Shown here: positions 1 to 7,012 of the stretch, in pieces | Position numbering within the stretch: the stretch's first letter is position 1 | How the letters are laid out: each line of letters opens with the position of its first letter | Source of the DNA: Legionella genomosp. 1 | GTDB lineage: Bacteria > Pseudomonadota > Gammaproteobacteria > Legionellales > Legionellaceae | DNA: 10,750 bases | Assembly: GCA_945867185.1 (NCBI GenBank) | Contig: CAMBHM010000032.1 | Location: 1 to 10,750 of the forward strand | Direction of reading: 5' to 3' | Position numbers and translations under genes: made by a program | Notes under the pieces: model-generated | Seen by the model: the letters and a program-made list of their open reading frames with translations, nothing else | Databases searched by the model: none | What the model was told of the DNA's origin: nothing

Positions 1-125
1 TTCCCATAGTTGAACACATACGTTTGATTCTTTAATGTCAATTTACCAGCAACCATTGGCGTTGTTTTCCCTGGCAACCAAATCCAGACAAAGGCTTCCT
101 GATCGTCAGGATTAGAAATTGTCAT
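1..125 (-). CDS. hipA: HipA-family toxin, N-terminal fragment (cut by window edge)
   Basis: Reading leftwards from an ATG at 125, 41 codons are open to the window edge. The visible part contains FVWIWLPG followed by PMVAG and a YVFNYG strand, which resembles the start of the N-terminal subdomain of HipA kinases. HipA-family toxins are serine/threonine kinases, classically acting on glutamyl-tRNA synthetase, but the kinase core lies outside the window, so activity and target cannot be judged. The start overlaps the antitoxin's 3' end by 14 bp, and a GGAGAAGGA Shine-Dalgarno stretch sits just upstream inside that gene, so the two are probably translationally coupled. The missing part could be full-length HipA, or a split HipS-like small protein followed by a separate kinase; the fragment does not decide this. 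Confidence 0.75.
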   Translation of the reverse strand, partial: MTISNPDDQEAFVWIWLPGKTTPMVAGKLTLKNQTYVFNYG

Positions 126-450
126 CTAGATCCTTCTCCATTTGACGGATCCGAAGAGGCATTAAAGCCATTTTACTTTTGGTATGACCTAATGCTTGTG
201 CAATCGACTCCGCATTCGTTTCAAATAATTGAACGCCAACTATCATTGCAACTTCAAAGACCAACCCTATTTCACACGTCAAATAGCCCTGCTCAATTTT
301 TTGCAAAGTTCCCCGTGATATACCGGCACGAAGCGCCAGATCTTTGGTTGTCATATTCCTTTCCAATCGAGCCAACTTGATTAATTGACCCAACAGTAAA
401 GCTGCGTCTTTGGTATAATGCGAGAATACTCTCTTAGTGGCCATCATCAT
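112..450 (-). CDS. hipB: HipB-like antitoxin / XRE-family transcriptional regulator
   Basis: This is a small protein of about 112 residues with a Cro/C1-type helix-turn-helix in its first two thirds: LGQLIKLARLERNMTTKDLA, then AGISRGTLQKIEQG, then a closing helix around CEIGLVFEVAMIVGVQLF. HipB antitoxins bind HipA and repress their own operon through such a domain. The gene directly precedes and overlaps a HipA-like start, the standard antitoxin-first order. The start is uncertain: one TTG (453) and three consecutive ATGs (450, 447, 444) are in frame. The only GAGGA upstream lies 14 or more bases away, within the predicted promoter/operator, so it may not be a ribosome site. I chose the first ATG. 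The C-terminal tail (about residues 85-112) is charged and of unclear role. Confidence 0.85.
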   Translation of the reverse strand: MMMATKRVFSHYTKDAALLLGQLIKLARLERNMTTKDLALRAGISRGTLQKIEQGYLTCEIGLVFEVAMIVGVQLFETNAESIAQALGHTKSKMALMPLRIRQMEKDLDDNF

Positions 451-456
451 CAATTT

Positions 457-476
457 TTATGAGTCATTCCTCATAA
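457..476. promoter_or_regulatory. Perfect dyad, probable HipB autoregulatory operator
   Basis: The arms TTATGAG and CTCATAA form a perfect 7-bp inverted repeat around a 6-base centre (TCATTC on the plus strand). The dyad overlaps the predicted -10 box of the antitoxin gene and ends 6 bases before its first ATG. HipB proteins are known to bind short palindromes in their own promoter. The exact sequence differs from the E. coli HipB site (TATCC-N8-GGATA), so assignment rests on position and symmetry. Confidence 0.55.
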
Positions 477-501
477 TAAGCGATTTGACGTCCTATCGCA
501 A
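473..501 (-). promoter_or_regulatory. Predicted sigma-70 promoter of hipBA
   Basis: On the minus strand a TTGCGA -35 box (496-501) is followed after exactly 17 bases by a TATTAT -10 box (473-478). Transcription would begin near 466, inside the adjacent dyad, giving a leader of only about 16 bases. A second inverted repeat, AATGTT-N10-AACATT (500-521), touches the -35 box and could be another operator half or simply AT-rich promoter DNA. Confidence 0.5.
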
Positions 502-604
502 TGTTCATTTTAATAAACATTATTGGGCTTAATGTCTATTAAAACAAGCACCGTGGTGTAATAACTTAGAATATAGCCCATCCCTATACTTACTGCACAC
601 TGAG

Positions 605-3600
605 TCAAACAGAGCGCGCTCTGGGTCTTGCCTCGGGTTCACTGACTGCTTCTATGATGGAGAGCGCTTCTTCTACGCCCTGCGTATAGGCTTCGTTAAG
701 AAACCATAAGCCAGAGGCTTGGTCGAGGGGGGTTCCAATCCCATAAGTTAAGCAAAGGCCTAAGTTGTACATGGCTGAGGGTTGGTTTAAATGTCGTTTA
801 AAGAAATCAACCATATGGCGTGTATGTTCCTCGGATAATGGTTCTCCACGGAGAAGATAAGATCCTGTTTCTAGAGAATATACTGGAAGTTCTATGTTTT
901 CTGCAGGTTCTGGGAGTGGGATCACTGGCACTGGATAATAGACAGGATAGGGAACATGAGTAATCCGTGGTCTGCTGAAGAATCGCGCCCTGTCCGAATG
1001 TTCCTGGAGCAATCGCAATTGTATTCGAAGAGACACCACATCGCTTCTGAGATCTGAATTGTCTAGTTCAAGTTGCCTTTTTTGTCGGGCGAGTTCTGAT
1101 GCCCTTTGCTCTGCTTCTTGTGCTAATCGCATAGCAGATGAACCACTGGCAGCAGCATCTGTAACTCGGTCATGGAGTTGCCGCTCGAGCGCTGCTATCT
1201 CATCGCTCAGATGGATGGCACGTGTATGCACTCCATCATACTGAGCTTTCAATGCCGACATCTCTGTTTGAAAACGTCTTGCTTCCATCAAATGCCTCTG
1301 TTCGATATTACTTATCCGTTGCCTTAACCTTTGATTTTCACTCGTGAGCATTTCAAGACGTCGATCAATCGGACGCGGTGGTGGCCTACTCACGACAGGG
1401 GGCGCAGATCGACTGACAACCCTTATTTCTTCTCTCTCAACTGATACTGGCACGACCTGCAATAGAGCTGGAGCGGTGGGTGCCTCTTCTTCATCAGTAC
1501 TGTCTGAATCTGTCTCAGGCACAGGATGAGTCACCCTGGCCAGAGCGCCAGCACCCCCTTCTTGTGAAGGAGGAGATTTCATCTCTTCTGCTACACGCAA
1601 ACGCTTGGCCCTTTCTTCTGATCTTCGTAAATCACGGGCCCTCTCTTCTGCGCGGATCCTCGCTCTTAATTCAATGATTTTGCTATGAATGGTTGGATCA
1701 TCTGGATGAGAGGGACGAATTTTAACAAGCAGATGGATGGCTTTTTTGAGGGACATTTCCAATCCAAATTCGCCTGTTTCATGACCCTTTGCCAGAAACC
1801 GTAATGCCTCATGATGACCTAATGTAGCGGCTTTTTCATAACAGGTTCGAAGATCTGTTAGATGTTTTTGTTGAACCGCAAGATCAGGGGGGAGGTTTTT
1901 AATCTGATCCTTAAATCCTTCACCTAAGCTAAAATATCGGATCCCTAATTCAAGCTTAGAAAATTTGAGTGGATTGACTTTTTCATAATAAGCAAGGGCT
2001 ACCTCCATAGAAGAAGGATCCATCTTCATCCGTATTTCACATAGAAACCCGAAGAGAAAAGGCGTCATCGACTCTGAGCTAACGAGGGAAGCAAAAGCCC
2101 CCATCATCGTGATAAGTTCAGGATCTTGTCGAAGTTCGAGAATGCTTTTACCCTCATTCAGGTATTCTAACCGACCATCACTCAACACACGCCACAACCG
2201 TGCGCTACACAAGTTAGGATCACCACTACCCATCGTTTTTTCAGCCCACCGGGTGGCTTCGCTAAGAATGAGTAATCCTTCAGACGGTTCTTCACAGTTG
2301 GAAGATTTTTTCAAATAATGAATCATAAGATCAGAAGCGGCAATCACACTGCCTCGGCTATTCGCACTCTTTAAACACTCTAAGGCCCTGGCGCTATGGG
2401 GATCAAGAATGAAAGTTAAATAGCCTTTGATATAAAAAAACCATCCTTTAAAAGCGTCTTCAGTAAAACGAGGATGACGGCATGCAGCTTGTTCAAATTG
2501 ACCCAAAGCCTCCGGGGACTTACAAAACAAATCGGCAATTTGAGCACTCAACACATTGATCGTCGCTGTTGGATCCGCCGAGGAATAGGCTTTGAATTCT
2601 ACGGTTCTTAGCTTAAGGATGGCTAGAAAGACAACCCATACCGGGAGAAGTTCAATATCCTTCATTGACTTATCAAACGCTGTAAAGCCGTTGAGCAGAT
2701 CCCAATGGGCTGGAGCAATAGGTTGATCTTTTTTGTATAAACTGGACAGTTGGTCGAAGAATTGTGGGAGCAGCAAACGCTTCAAGCTGACGCGAGCCTT
2801 CGTGATACAAGCCAAATCCTGTTGAAGATAAAAAGGCTTTGCCTCAAAAACCTTAAGATAATAATGCGTGGCCATCGCCGTGTCATGCGTGACTTCTTCA
2901 TGAAACAAGGCCAATTGGTATTGCGCTATCAATAGATTTTGAGAGGCTGCCCTCTCAAAGTGTCTTTGTATGTGGATGACTTGTGCTTGCGCCTCTGCTG
3001 CTGATAGCGATGGGTTTGTGAATAAAAAGTGTTTTGATAATGAGGCAAAGATATATTGCGAATGCATATAGCCATTGTGTGCGGCGTCTTTAAGATCAAT
3101 ATGCGCATGTCGAACTTGAGTGTCATCCCCATACATTGAGAGCAGTTGGATGAGGAGCTCTGGAGAAAGATCCACCTGACCATAAGGTGTTGGAAGGAGC
3201 GTGCTCAACAAATTCGCAGCATGGTGAGGAGAGACCTTCACATGAACCACGTCACCTTCTTCTTTATTGAGTATAAAAAGGTCAGAAAGTTGATCTTCTT
3301 TCCTTATGAAAAAATAGGCGAAGGGAGGAAAATCAACGAAAGAAGTGGGAAGCGTTTCACACACATACAACTTCGATCTTTGTCTTGCACCTTCAGGAAT
3401 TTTTAGATATAGGTCATAACTGATAACATTGAGTTGTTCCATAGCATCCACATTGCCTAAAAGCGCCGCCGTTCGAAAGTGCTGCACGGCCAACTCAAAC
3501 GCTTCAACCACCCCATAGCCGCGTTTAAAACAATACCCAAGCAACAGATGAGCCTGTTTCACGCCATGGGCGCTTGAATCTTGAAGAAACGCTACGGAGT

Positions 3601-4075
3601 CCTTTGAAAGACTCAATGGGAGCCCTCGTTCATGCGCGTAGATAATTTGAAAATTCAAGCTTGTGTATTGAGCATGGAGGGTGGAAGACTCAGCGACTTT
3701 TTGTAATGCTTCTTCTTCAAAACCTGAAAGTTGAAGCACAATGCCTTCCAACACAGGCAAAAGGATAGGATTAGGAAAAACTTCTTGAAGCGATAAAAAG
3801 GCCGCTTGAATATCTAAAAGAGTTGGCATCCTCTTTTTAATCCAAAGCTTAAACACCGTGGTAGGAGAAGCAGGGCGCGGGGGTTCAGCTATTGGATTTT
3901 CAAGGCATGCGGGTTCTATCCACCCAGCCAATGTAACCAATGCTATCCCCAGATAAACCCTGGGGTTATCTGGATGTAATAGGATGGAAAATTTGCTCTT
4001 CAGTAAGTCCAATTGGCTTGAGAGTTCGGTTGGACTTTCAAGTAACATTTTATATACAAAAAGGATATCTTTCAT
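605..4075 (-). CDS. Large Sel1-like repeat and coiled-coil protein, function unknown
   Basis: This 1156-residue protein is not recognised as a named gene. The bulk (1-790) is helical repeat with Sel1/TPR-like units. The clearest are at about 173-208 (LLLGYCFKRGYG, then AVQHFRTAALLGN), 330-390 (HFERAASQNLLIAQYQLALFHE) and 741-780 (CYEKAATLGHHEALRFLAKG). A charged helix rich in Arg and Glu follows (795-833), then a Pro/Ser/acidic linker (834-904), then a long predicted coiled coil (905-1032). A Tyr/Pro-rich patch (VPYPVYYPVPVIPLP, 1041-1055) precedes one last good Sel1 unit (1101-1138, YNLGLCLTYGIGTPLDQA). No signal peptide or membrane segment is evident, so it is cytoplasmic or exported by a route needing no N-terminal signal. 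Sel1 proteins are scaffolds, and in Legionella several affect host entry and trafficking. An effector role here is only inference. A GAGGG lies 8 bases before the chosen ATG. It follows coaE by 51 bases. Confidence 0.85.
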   Translation of the reverse strand: MKDILFVYKMLLESPTELSSQLDLLKSKFSILLHPDNPRVYLGIALVTLAGWIEPACLENPIAEPPRPASPTTVFKLWIKKRMPTLLDIQAAFLSLQEVFPNPILLPVLEGIVLQLSGFEEEALQKVAESSTLHAQYTSLNFQIIYAHERGLPLSLSKDSVAFLQDSSAHGVKQAHLLLGYCFKRGYGVVEAFELAVQHFRTAALLGNVDAMEQLNVISYDLYLKIPEGARQRSKLYVCETLPTSFVDFPPFAYFFIRKEDQLSDLFILNKEEGDVVHVKVSPHHAANLLSTLLPTPYGQVDLSPELLIQLLSMYGDDTQVRHAHIDLKDAAHNGYMHSQYIFASLSKHFLFTNPSLSAAEAQAQVIHIQRHFERAASQNLLIAQYQLALFHEEVTHDTAMATHYYLKVFEAKPFYLQQDLACITKARVSLKRLLLPQFFDQLSSLYKKDQPIAPAHWDLLNGFTAFDKSMKDIELLPVWVVFLAILKLRTVEFKAYSSADPTATINVLSAQIADLFCKSPEALGQFEQAACRHPRFTEDAFKGWFFYIKGYLTFILDPHSARALECLKSANSRGSVIAASDLMIHYLKKSSNCEEPSEGLLILSEATRWAEKTMGSGDPNLCSARLWRVLSDGRLEYLNEGKSILELRQDPELITMMGAFASLVSSESMTPFLFGFLCEIRMKMDPSSMEVALAYYEKVNPLKFSKLELGIRYFSLGEGFKDQIKNLPPDLAVQQKHLTDLRTCYEKAATLGHHEALRFLAKGHETGEFGLEMSLKKAIHLLVKIRPSHPDDPTIHSKIIELRARIRAEERARDLRRSEERAKRLRVAEEMKSPPSQEGGAGALARVTHPVPETDSDSTDEEEAPTAPALLQVVPVSVEREEIRVVSRSAPPVVSRPPPRPIDRRLEMLTSENQRLRQRISNIEQRHLMEARRFQTEMSALKAQYDGVHTRAIHLSDEIAALERQLHDRVTDAAASGSSAMRLAQEAEQRASELARQKRQLELDNSDLRSDVVSLRIQLRLLQEHSDRARFFSRPRITHVPYPVYYPVPVIPLPEPAENIELPVYSLETGSYLLRGEPLSEEHTRHMVDFFKRHLNQPSAMYNLGLCLTYGIGTPLDQASGLWFLNEAYTQGVEEALSIIEAVSEPEARPRARSV

Positions 4076-4126
4076 TCACTGCGCCCTCATTTAAGGTTGC
4101 AAGGATATATGAAATGACGACATTCT

Positions 4127-4732
4127 TCAATTTTTATAGCACCCTGCTCTTAAATACTCCTCATGGAGCGATTGAACTCGCTGCTCAAGCGCTTCGACAC
4201 TGCTGGTATTCACAATGAGATCATCCGCTACGGGGTAAAGATGATTCTGTTGCACCGCTAGGATGTGTAAAGCCTCTGTTTTTGAACATTGATCTCGTTG
4301 CATCACCCGTTCTAGTTGTTGTGCGGGGGAGGCTTGAATGTGCAGGATTCTATTCAGATAAGGATAGTTAGATCGATCGGTGAGCAACGGGATCTCAATC
4401 AGGCAATAGGGGGTTTTGGCCGCCTGAATGTCTCTTTCAATGTGCGTGCGAATAAGAGGGTGCAGCAAGGCTTCTAGCCACAATCGAAGCTCTTTATTAT
4501 TAAAAATAAGGGTCCGTAAGCGAGCGCGATCTAATTCAGCAGTGTCTGTGAGGATGTCTTTGCCACATCGTTCAACAATAGTTGCCAACGCTGGGCTGCC
4601 TTTTTGGGTCAATGCACGTGCAATCTGATCGGCACTGATAACCATCACACCGAGTGCTTCAAAGCACCGTGCTGCGGTGGATTTCCCACTGGCAAGCTGC
4701 CCCATTAACCCGACACAATAAGGCTTAGTCAT
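4127..4732 (-). CDS. coaE: Dephospho-CoA kinase
   Basis: CoaE phosphorylates the 3' hydroxyl of dephospho-CoA with ATP, the last step of coenzyme A synthesis in the cytosol. The 201-residue product matches the family's usual length of about 200. It shows the P-loop GLMGQLASGKST (8-19), the substrate-site VISADQIAR (31-39), LLHPLIR (89-95), EIPLL (113-117), the lid region RVMQRD (142-147) and ADDLIVN near the C terminus, in the order seen in E. coli CoaE. The P-loop carries Ala where many homologues have Gly (GSGKS becomes ASGKS), which should be tolerated. Its ATG overlaps the upstream secreted-protein gene by 8 bp, implying coupled translation. In many gammaproteobacteria coaE sits beside pilD and yacG; here it does not. 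Confidence 0.97.
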   Translation of the reverse strand: MTKPYCVGLMGQLASGKSTAARCFEALGVMVISADQIARALTQKGSPALATIVERCGKDILTDTAELDRARLRTLIFNNKELRLWLEALLHPLIRTHIERDIQAAKTPYCLIEIPLLTDRSNYPYLNRILHIQASPAQQLERVMQRDQCSKTEALHILAVQQNHLYPVADDLIVNTSSVEALEQRVQSLHEEYLRAGCYKN

Positions 4733-5144
4733 GCTTGTTTTTCGTACAAGTCACCGAATTCACATAACAGGTATCTGGCACACGGCTCTTGGCTCGACAC
4801 AGCGCTTTCGCTTGAAATATCGCTTCATCTTGATGGGCTGCAGGTGCACTTAAAAAGGAGAGCGCCTGATCATCAAGAGCAAGACATTGCCAATGCCGCG
4901 TGGACACCACCGCCCCCTCTTCAATAAAATCACAACCATTTGATTGCACACGGCAGGTTGCAGGGAGTGTGCTTTCTTTTTTACACCCCTCAAACGCTTT
5001 GCTAACCGCCACCCGCTCGTACGCCCCATACCGAGACCATTGCTTGGAGGCCTCATCTTCTACCACACAATGCCACAGGGACTGCGTACTCGCGATAGCC
5101 GTCATAGGAATTATCAACAGAATCCAGATTAAACGATACGTCAT
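4725..5144 (-). CDS. Secreted protein with two tandem four-cysteine repeats, function unknown
   Basis: This 139-residue protein has a short positively charged start, a hydrophobic core (WILLIIPMTAIA) and a likely signal-peptidase site near residues 17-19, so it is probably periplasmic or secreted. The mature part is two copies of one unit. Each begins W-x-C, continues with an Ala-rich helix ending in Cys-(K/R)-x-(K/E)-S, and closes with P-x-T-C and a further Cys. Cysteines fall at 26, 54, 64, 71 and at 87, 116, 126, 133, spaced 28-10-7 and 29-10-7. Even numbers suggest two disulfides per unit. A GGAG lies 7 bases before the ATG. It is the first gene of a run leading into coaE, but no functional link to CoA synthesis is visible. 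I do not recognise the family with certainty. Confidence 0.85.
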   Translation of the reverse strand: MTYRLIWILLIIPMTAIASTQSLWHCVVEDEASKQWSRYGAYERVAVSKAFEGCKKESTLPATCRVQSNGCDFIEEGAVVSTRHWQCLALDDQALSFLSAPAAHQDEAIFQAKALCRAKSRVPDTCYVNSVTCTKNKHD

Positions 5145-5167
5145 ACGTCACTCCGAAGAAGCCGTAT

Positions 5168-5180
5168 GACTATCATAGTC
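5168..5180. promoter_or_regulatory. Short perfect dyad upstream of the four-cysteine gene
   Basis: GACTAT and ATAGTC flank a single central base in the 74-base gap before the 4725-5144 gene. On the minus strand the dyad contains TATGAT (5172-5177), a fair -10 hexamer, although no convincing -35 lies 16-18 bases upstream. It may be an operator over a weak promoter, or chance. Confidence 0.25.
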
Positions 5181-5218
5181 TACGTACGCTCATAATCCTA
5201 TAAAAAGGCAACTGAAAC

Positions 5219-6298
5219 CTAGTATGAAGGCCCCCTACCTTGAGCATTTACTAGAAGTTTTTCATCCGACATCCGTTCCTCTCCAGCAAGCATCCCTGCT
5301 TTGACAATCTCTCTCAACTCAGGGCTCCCGATCTTTTGAACGGCTCGATAACCCTCACGAGTCGAATAATTACCAGTCGTAATTATTGTCTTTCTCTTAT
5401 CCTCGGCCAGCTCGAATATATCTCGAATAGACCTCGTGCCGTCTAAATTTAATTCGTCCTGGAGCTGTTTTGCAAGATTGTAATTGATCTCTCTGTTTAG
5501 TCCTCTAGAGGTTTTAAACAAAGGGAAGGTAAAGAATCTAAACTTAGAGGGGATGTCTCCATACCCATCTATACGATCGATATAGGCTTGTAATTGTTTT
5601 TTTAGTAGTGCCTTGGCAATGCAAATCCTGAGTGTCGCATGGGATTCTGCATCATCATGAGGATTAAAGCCATCGCTTTTCCAAGCGTTTCCTAACGGCT
5701 GAGGATCAGCCCCCTTTTTTAAAAGAAGGATCGTCACAGCGTTTGGCAAGTTAGAAAAAGAAAAGGCTATAGGGTAGATAAGCCTCTCGTTGCCTAGCCA
5801 AGGAGTATTAACACTCTGTGGTTGCGATGTAATTACCTGTTCAATAATAGAGGCATAGCGCTCAGTCTCTGTGCTCGCTAACGCACTCTCTATTCCACGG
5901 AGTGTCCTGCAGAGTGGGGAATAACGACGATTAGTCTGAGTCAATAGCGAATCGTCTCTATTTAGCAACGCCTGTATTACATGATCATGACCATGGTAGA
6001 TGGCCATATCGATTGCTTGGAGCGACGCCTCATTCTGAAGCCGTAGATCCGTGCATTGTTCTAAAATCGCAAGCATAATCTGATAACGATTATCAGATTC
6101 ATTATGCACAATAGGACACCGTTGAATGGCATACATCAGCGGGGAGAGCTGCGCCCCCCCCCCTACAGCAACAACCTGATCCATAGTGGTCTCTCGGAGC
6201 GAACCTGATAAGTGTTGCCTTACCAAGCTCAGGTTACCCCCAGTAATGGCATCCATAAGTGAATTCAAATGATGCGTTTCCCGTCTTGTATAGGCCAT
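5219..6298 (-). CDS. Ankyrin-repeat protein, function unknown
   Basis: From the ATG at 6298 this gives a 359-residue protein. A nine-codon extension exists upstream, but a strong GAGGGGG ribosome site lies 6 bases before the ATG at 6298, so I use that start. The N-terminal two thirds carry degenerate ankyrin-like helices: LNSLMDAITGGNLSLVRQHL (11-30), LSPLMYAIQ, then LQAIDMAIYHGHDHVIQALL, YSPLCRTL, and IYPIAFSFSNLPNAVTILLLKKGADP, the clearest unit with its GADP turn. The last 130 residues are not recognised. Residues 46-48 (three glycines) are encoded by a run of ten G, a potential slippage site. No signal peptide is evident. Ankyrin proteins bind other proteins; in intracellular bacteria many are secreted effectors, but nothing here proves export. 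The gene starts 54 bases after bioD and probably has its own control. Confidence 0.85.
   Translation of the reverse strand: MAYTRRETHHLNSLMDAITGGNLSLVRQHLSGSLRETTMDQVVAVGGGAQLSPLMYAIQRCPIVHNESDNRYQIMLAILEQCTDLRLQNEASLQAIDMAIYHGHDHVIQALLNRDDSLLTQTNRRYSPLCRTLRGIESALASTETERYASIIEQVITSQPQSVNTPWLGNERLIYPIAFSFSNLPNAVTILLLKKGADPQPLGNAWKSDGFNPHDDAESHATLRICIAKALLKKQLQAYIDRIDGYGDIPSKFRFFTFPLFKTSRGLNREINYNLAKQLQDELNLDGTRSIRDIFELAEDKRKTIITTGNYSTREGYRAVQKIGSPELREIVKAGMLAGEERMSDEKLLVNAQGRGPSY
6154..6163. repeat. Mononucleotide tract of ten C (ten G in the coding sense) inside the ankyrin gene
   Basis: An uninterrupted run of ten C on the plus strand encodes the triple glycine at residues 46-48 of the ankyrin protein. 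Tracts of this length are prone to replication slippage. A change of one base would shift the frame close to the N terminus and abolish most of the protein. The frame is intact in this copy, since ankyrin-like sequence is readable on both sides. Confidence 0.95.
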
Positions 6299-6304
6299 AT
6301 TAAT

Positions 6305-6311
6305 CCCCCTC
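6305..6311 (-). promoter_or_regulatory. Strong ribosome-binding site deciding the ankyrin-gene start
   Basis: GAGGGGG on the minus strand lies 6 bases before the ATG at 6298, a near-ideal Shine-Dalgarno position. It argues against the in-frame start 27 bases further upstream at 6325. Confidence 0.6.
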
Positions 6312-6324
6312 TTTAATAAGAGCA

Positions 6325-6343
6325 AACAAAAATCAACTTGATT
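6325..6343 (-). terminator. Weak possible terminator after bioD
   Basis: On the minus strand, 10 bases after the bioD stop codon, AATCA and TGATT can pair around AGT, followed by a T-rich stretch (TTTGTTT). The stem is only five AT-rich pairs, so termination would be inefficient at best and some biotin-operon transcription may run into the ankyrin gene. Confidence 0.25.
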
Positions 6344-6352
6344 GTTATATTA

Positions 6353-7012
6353 TCACAATAGATTTAATTTGTCAAACGAATCTTGCGAACAGGTACCCCC
6401 ATGGGGGATCGTTGTCAATAAGGGCCACGGTAATTTGGTTGACAGGGTGGCGATTGTTTCTGGTAAAGCCTGCATGGAGGGATCTAAACCATTCGCTACC
6501 CAACCGACACACTCGATAGCCTGATCCTGCATCACATGCGCTGTGAGTAACGCGTGGTTGATGCAGCCCAGTTGCAAGCCTACGACAACAATAACGGGTA
6601 GTTGACTCAAGCTCAAGAAATCAACCCATGTGTCTTGTTGATTCAAGGGCACCATGAGGCCCCCTGCGCCTTCTATTAGTAAATAATCCAGATCATCAAA
6701 CACCGGGTTGAAACAACATTGCATCAGGGCTTGCACGGTAAGTGTTACACCAGCAGCCTCAGCCGCCAAATGCGGCGAGACAGGTGGTTCAAACCGCCAA
6801 GAGAAACTTTCATACGGGGTTGCGCCATTGTACTGTGCCAACCGCACGGCATCCTCGCTGATTAGACGCGTGCCTTTTCTCACACACCCCGTTGCAATCG
6901 GCTTGATAGCGAATACCTTTGCGCGTTGCTTCAACAACGCAAGCAATTGACAGGTCACAAACGTTTTTCCACAATCCGTATCGGTGCCGAGAACAAAATA
7001 ACGTTTCACCAT
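6353..7012 (-). CDS. bioD: Dethiobiotin synthetase
   Basis: BioD closes the ureido ring of 7,8-diaminopelargonate with CO2 and ATP, the penultimate biotin step. The 219-residue product aligns along its length with E. coli BioD: P-loop GTDTDCGKT (9-17), the IKP lysine (37), PPVSPHLAAE (76-85), IEGAGGLMVPL (113-123), VVGLQLGCINHALLTAHV (143-160) and GWVAN (170-174). The P-loop Cys replaces the more common Val and is unlikely to matter. An in-frame GTG at 7027 would add five residues. I chose the ATG at 7012 because the product then starts MVKRYFV like the family, and it gives a 7-bp overlap with bioF identical in size to the bioB/bioF overlap. Last gene of the bioBFD operon; bioF abuts it with no bioH or bioC between. 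Confidence 0.97.
   Translation of the reverse strand: MVKRYFVLGTDTDCGKTFVTCQLLALLKQRAKVFAIKPIATGCVRKGTRLISEDAVRLAQYNGATPYESFSWRFEPPVSPHLAAEAAGVTLTVQALMQCCFNPVFDDLDYLLIEGAGGLMVPLNQQDTWVDFLSLSQLPVIVVVGLQLGCINHALLTAHVMQDQAIECVGWVANGLDPSMQALPETIATLSTKLPWPLLTTIPHGGTCSQDSFDKLNLL

Noticed and set aside
544..561. CACC-AC-GGTG followed by T-rich sequence after the Sel1 gene, considered as a terminator
   Set aside because: Only four pairs with a two-base loop, too weak to fold as a terminator hairpin.
610..623. 14-bp palindrome CAGAGCGCGCTCTG at the 3' end of the Sel1-protein gene
   Set aside because: It is inside the coding sequence (Arg-Ala-Arg-Ser tail) and has no T tract after it on the transcribed strand, so it is neither a convincing terminator nor an evident binding site.
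2929..3406. Open frames of 84-86 codons on both strands inside the Sel1-protein gene
   Set aside because: They are fully inside a long continuous frame, have no plausible ribosome site or domain, and are composition shadows of the larger gene.
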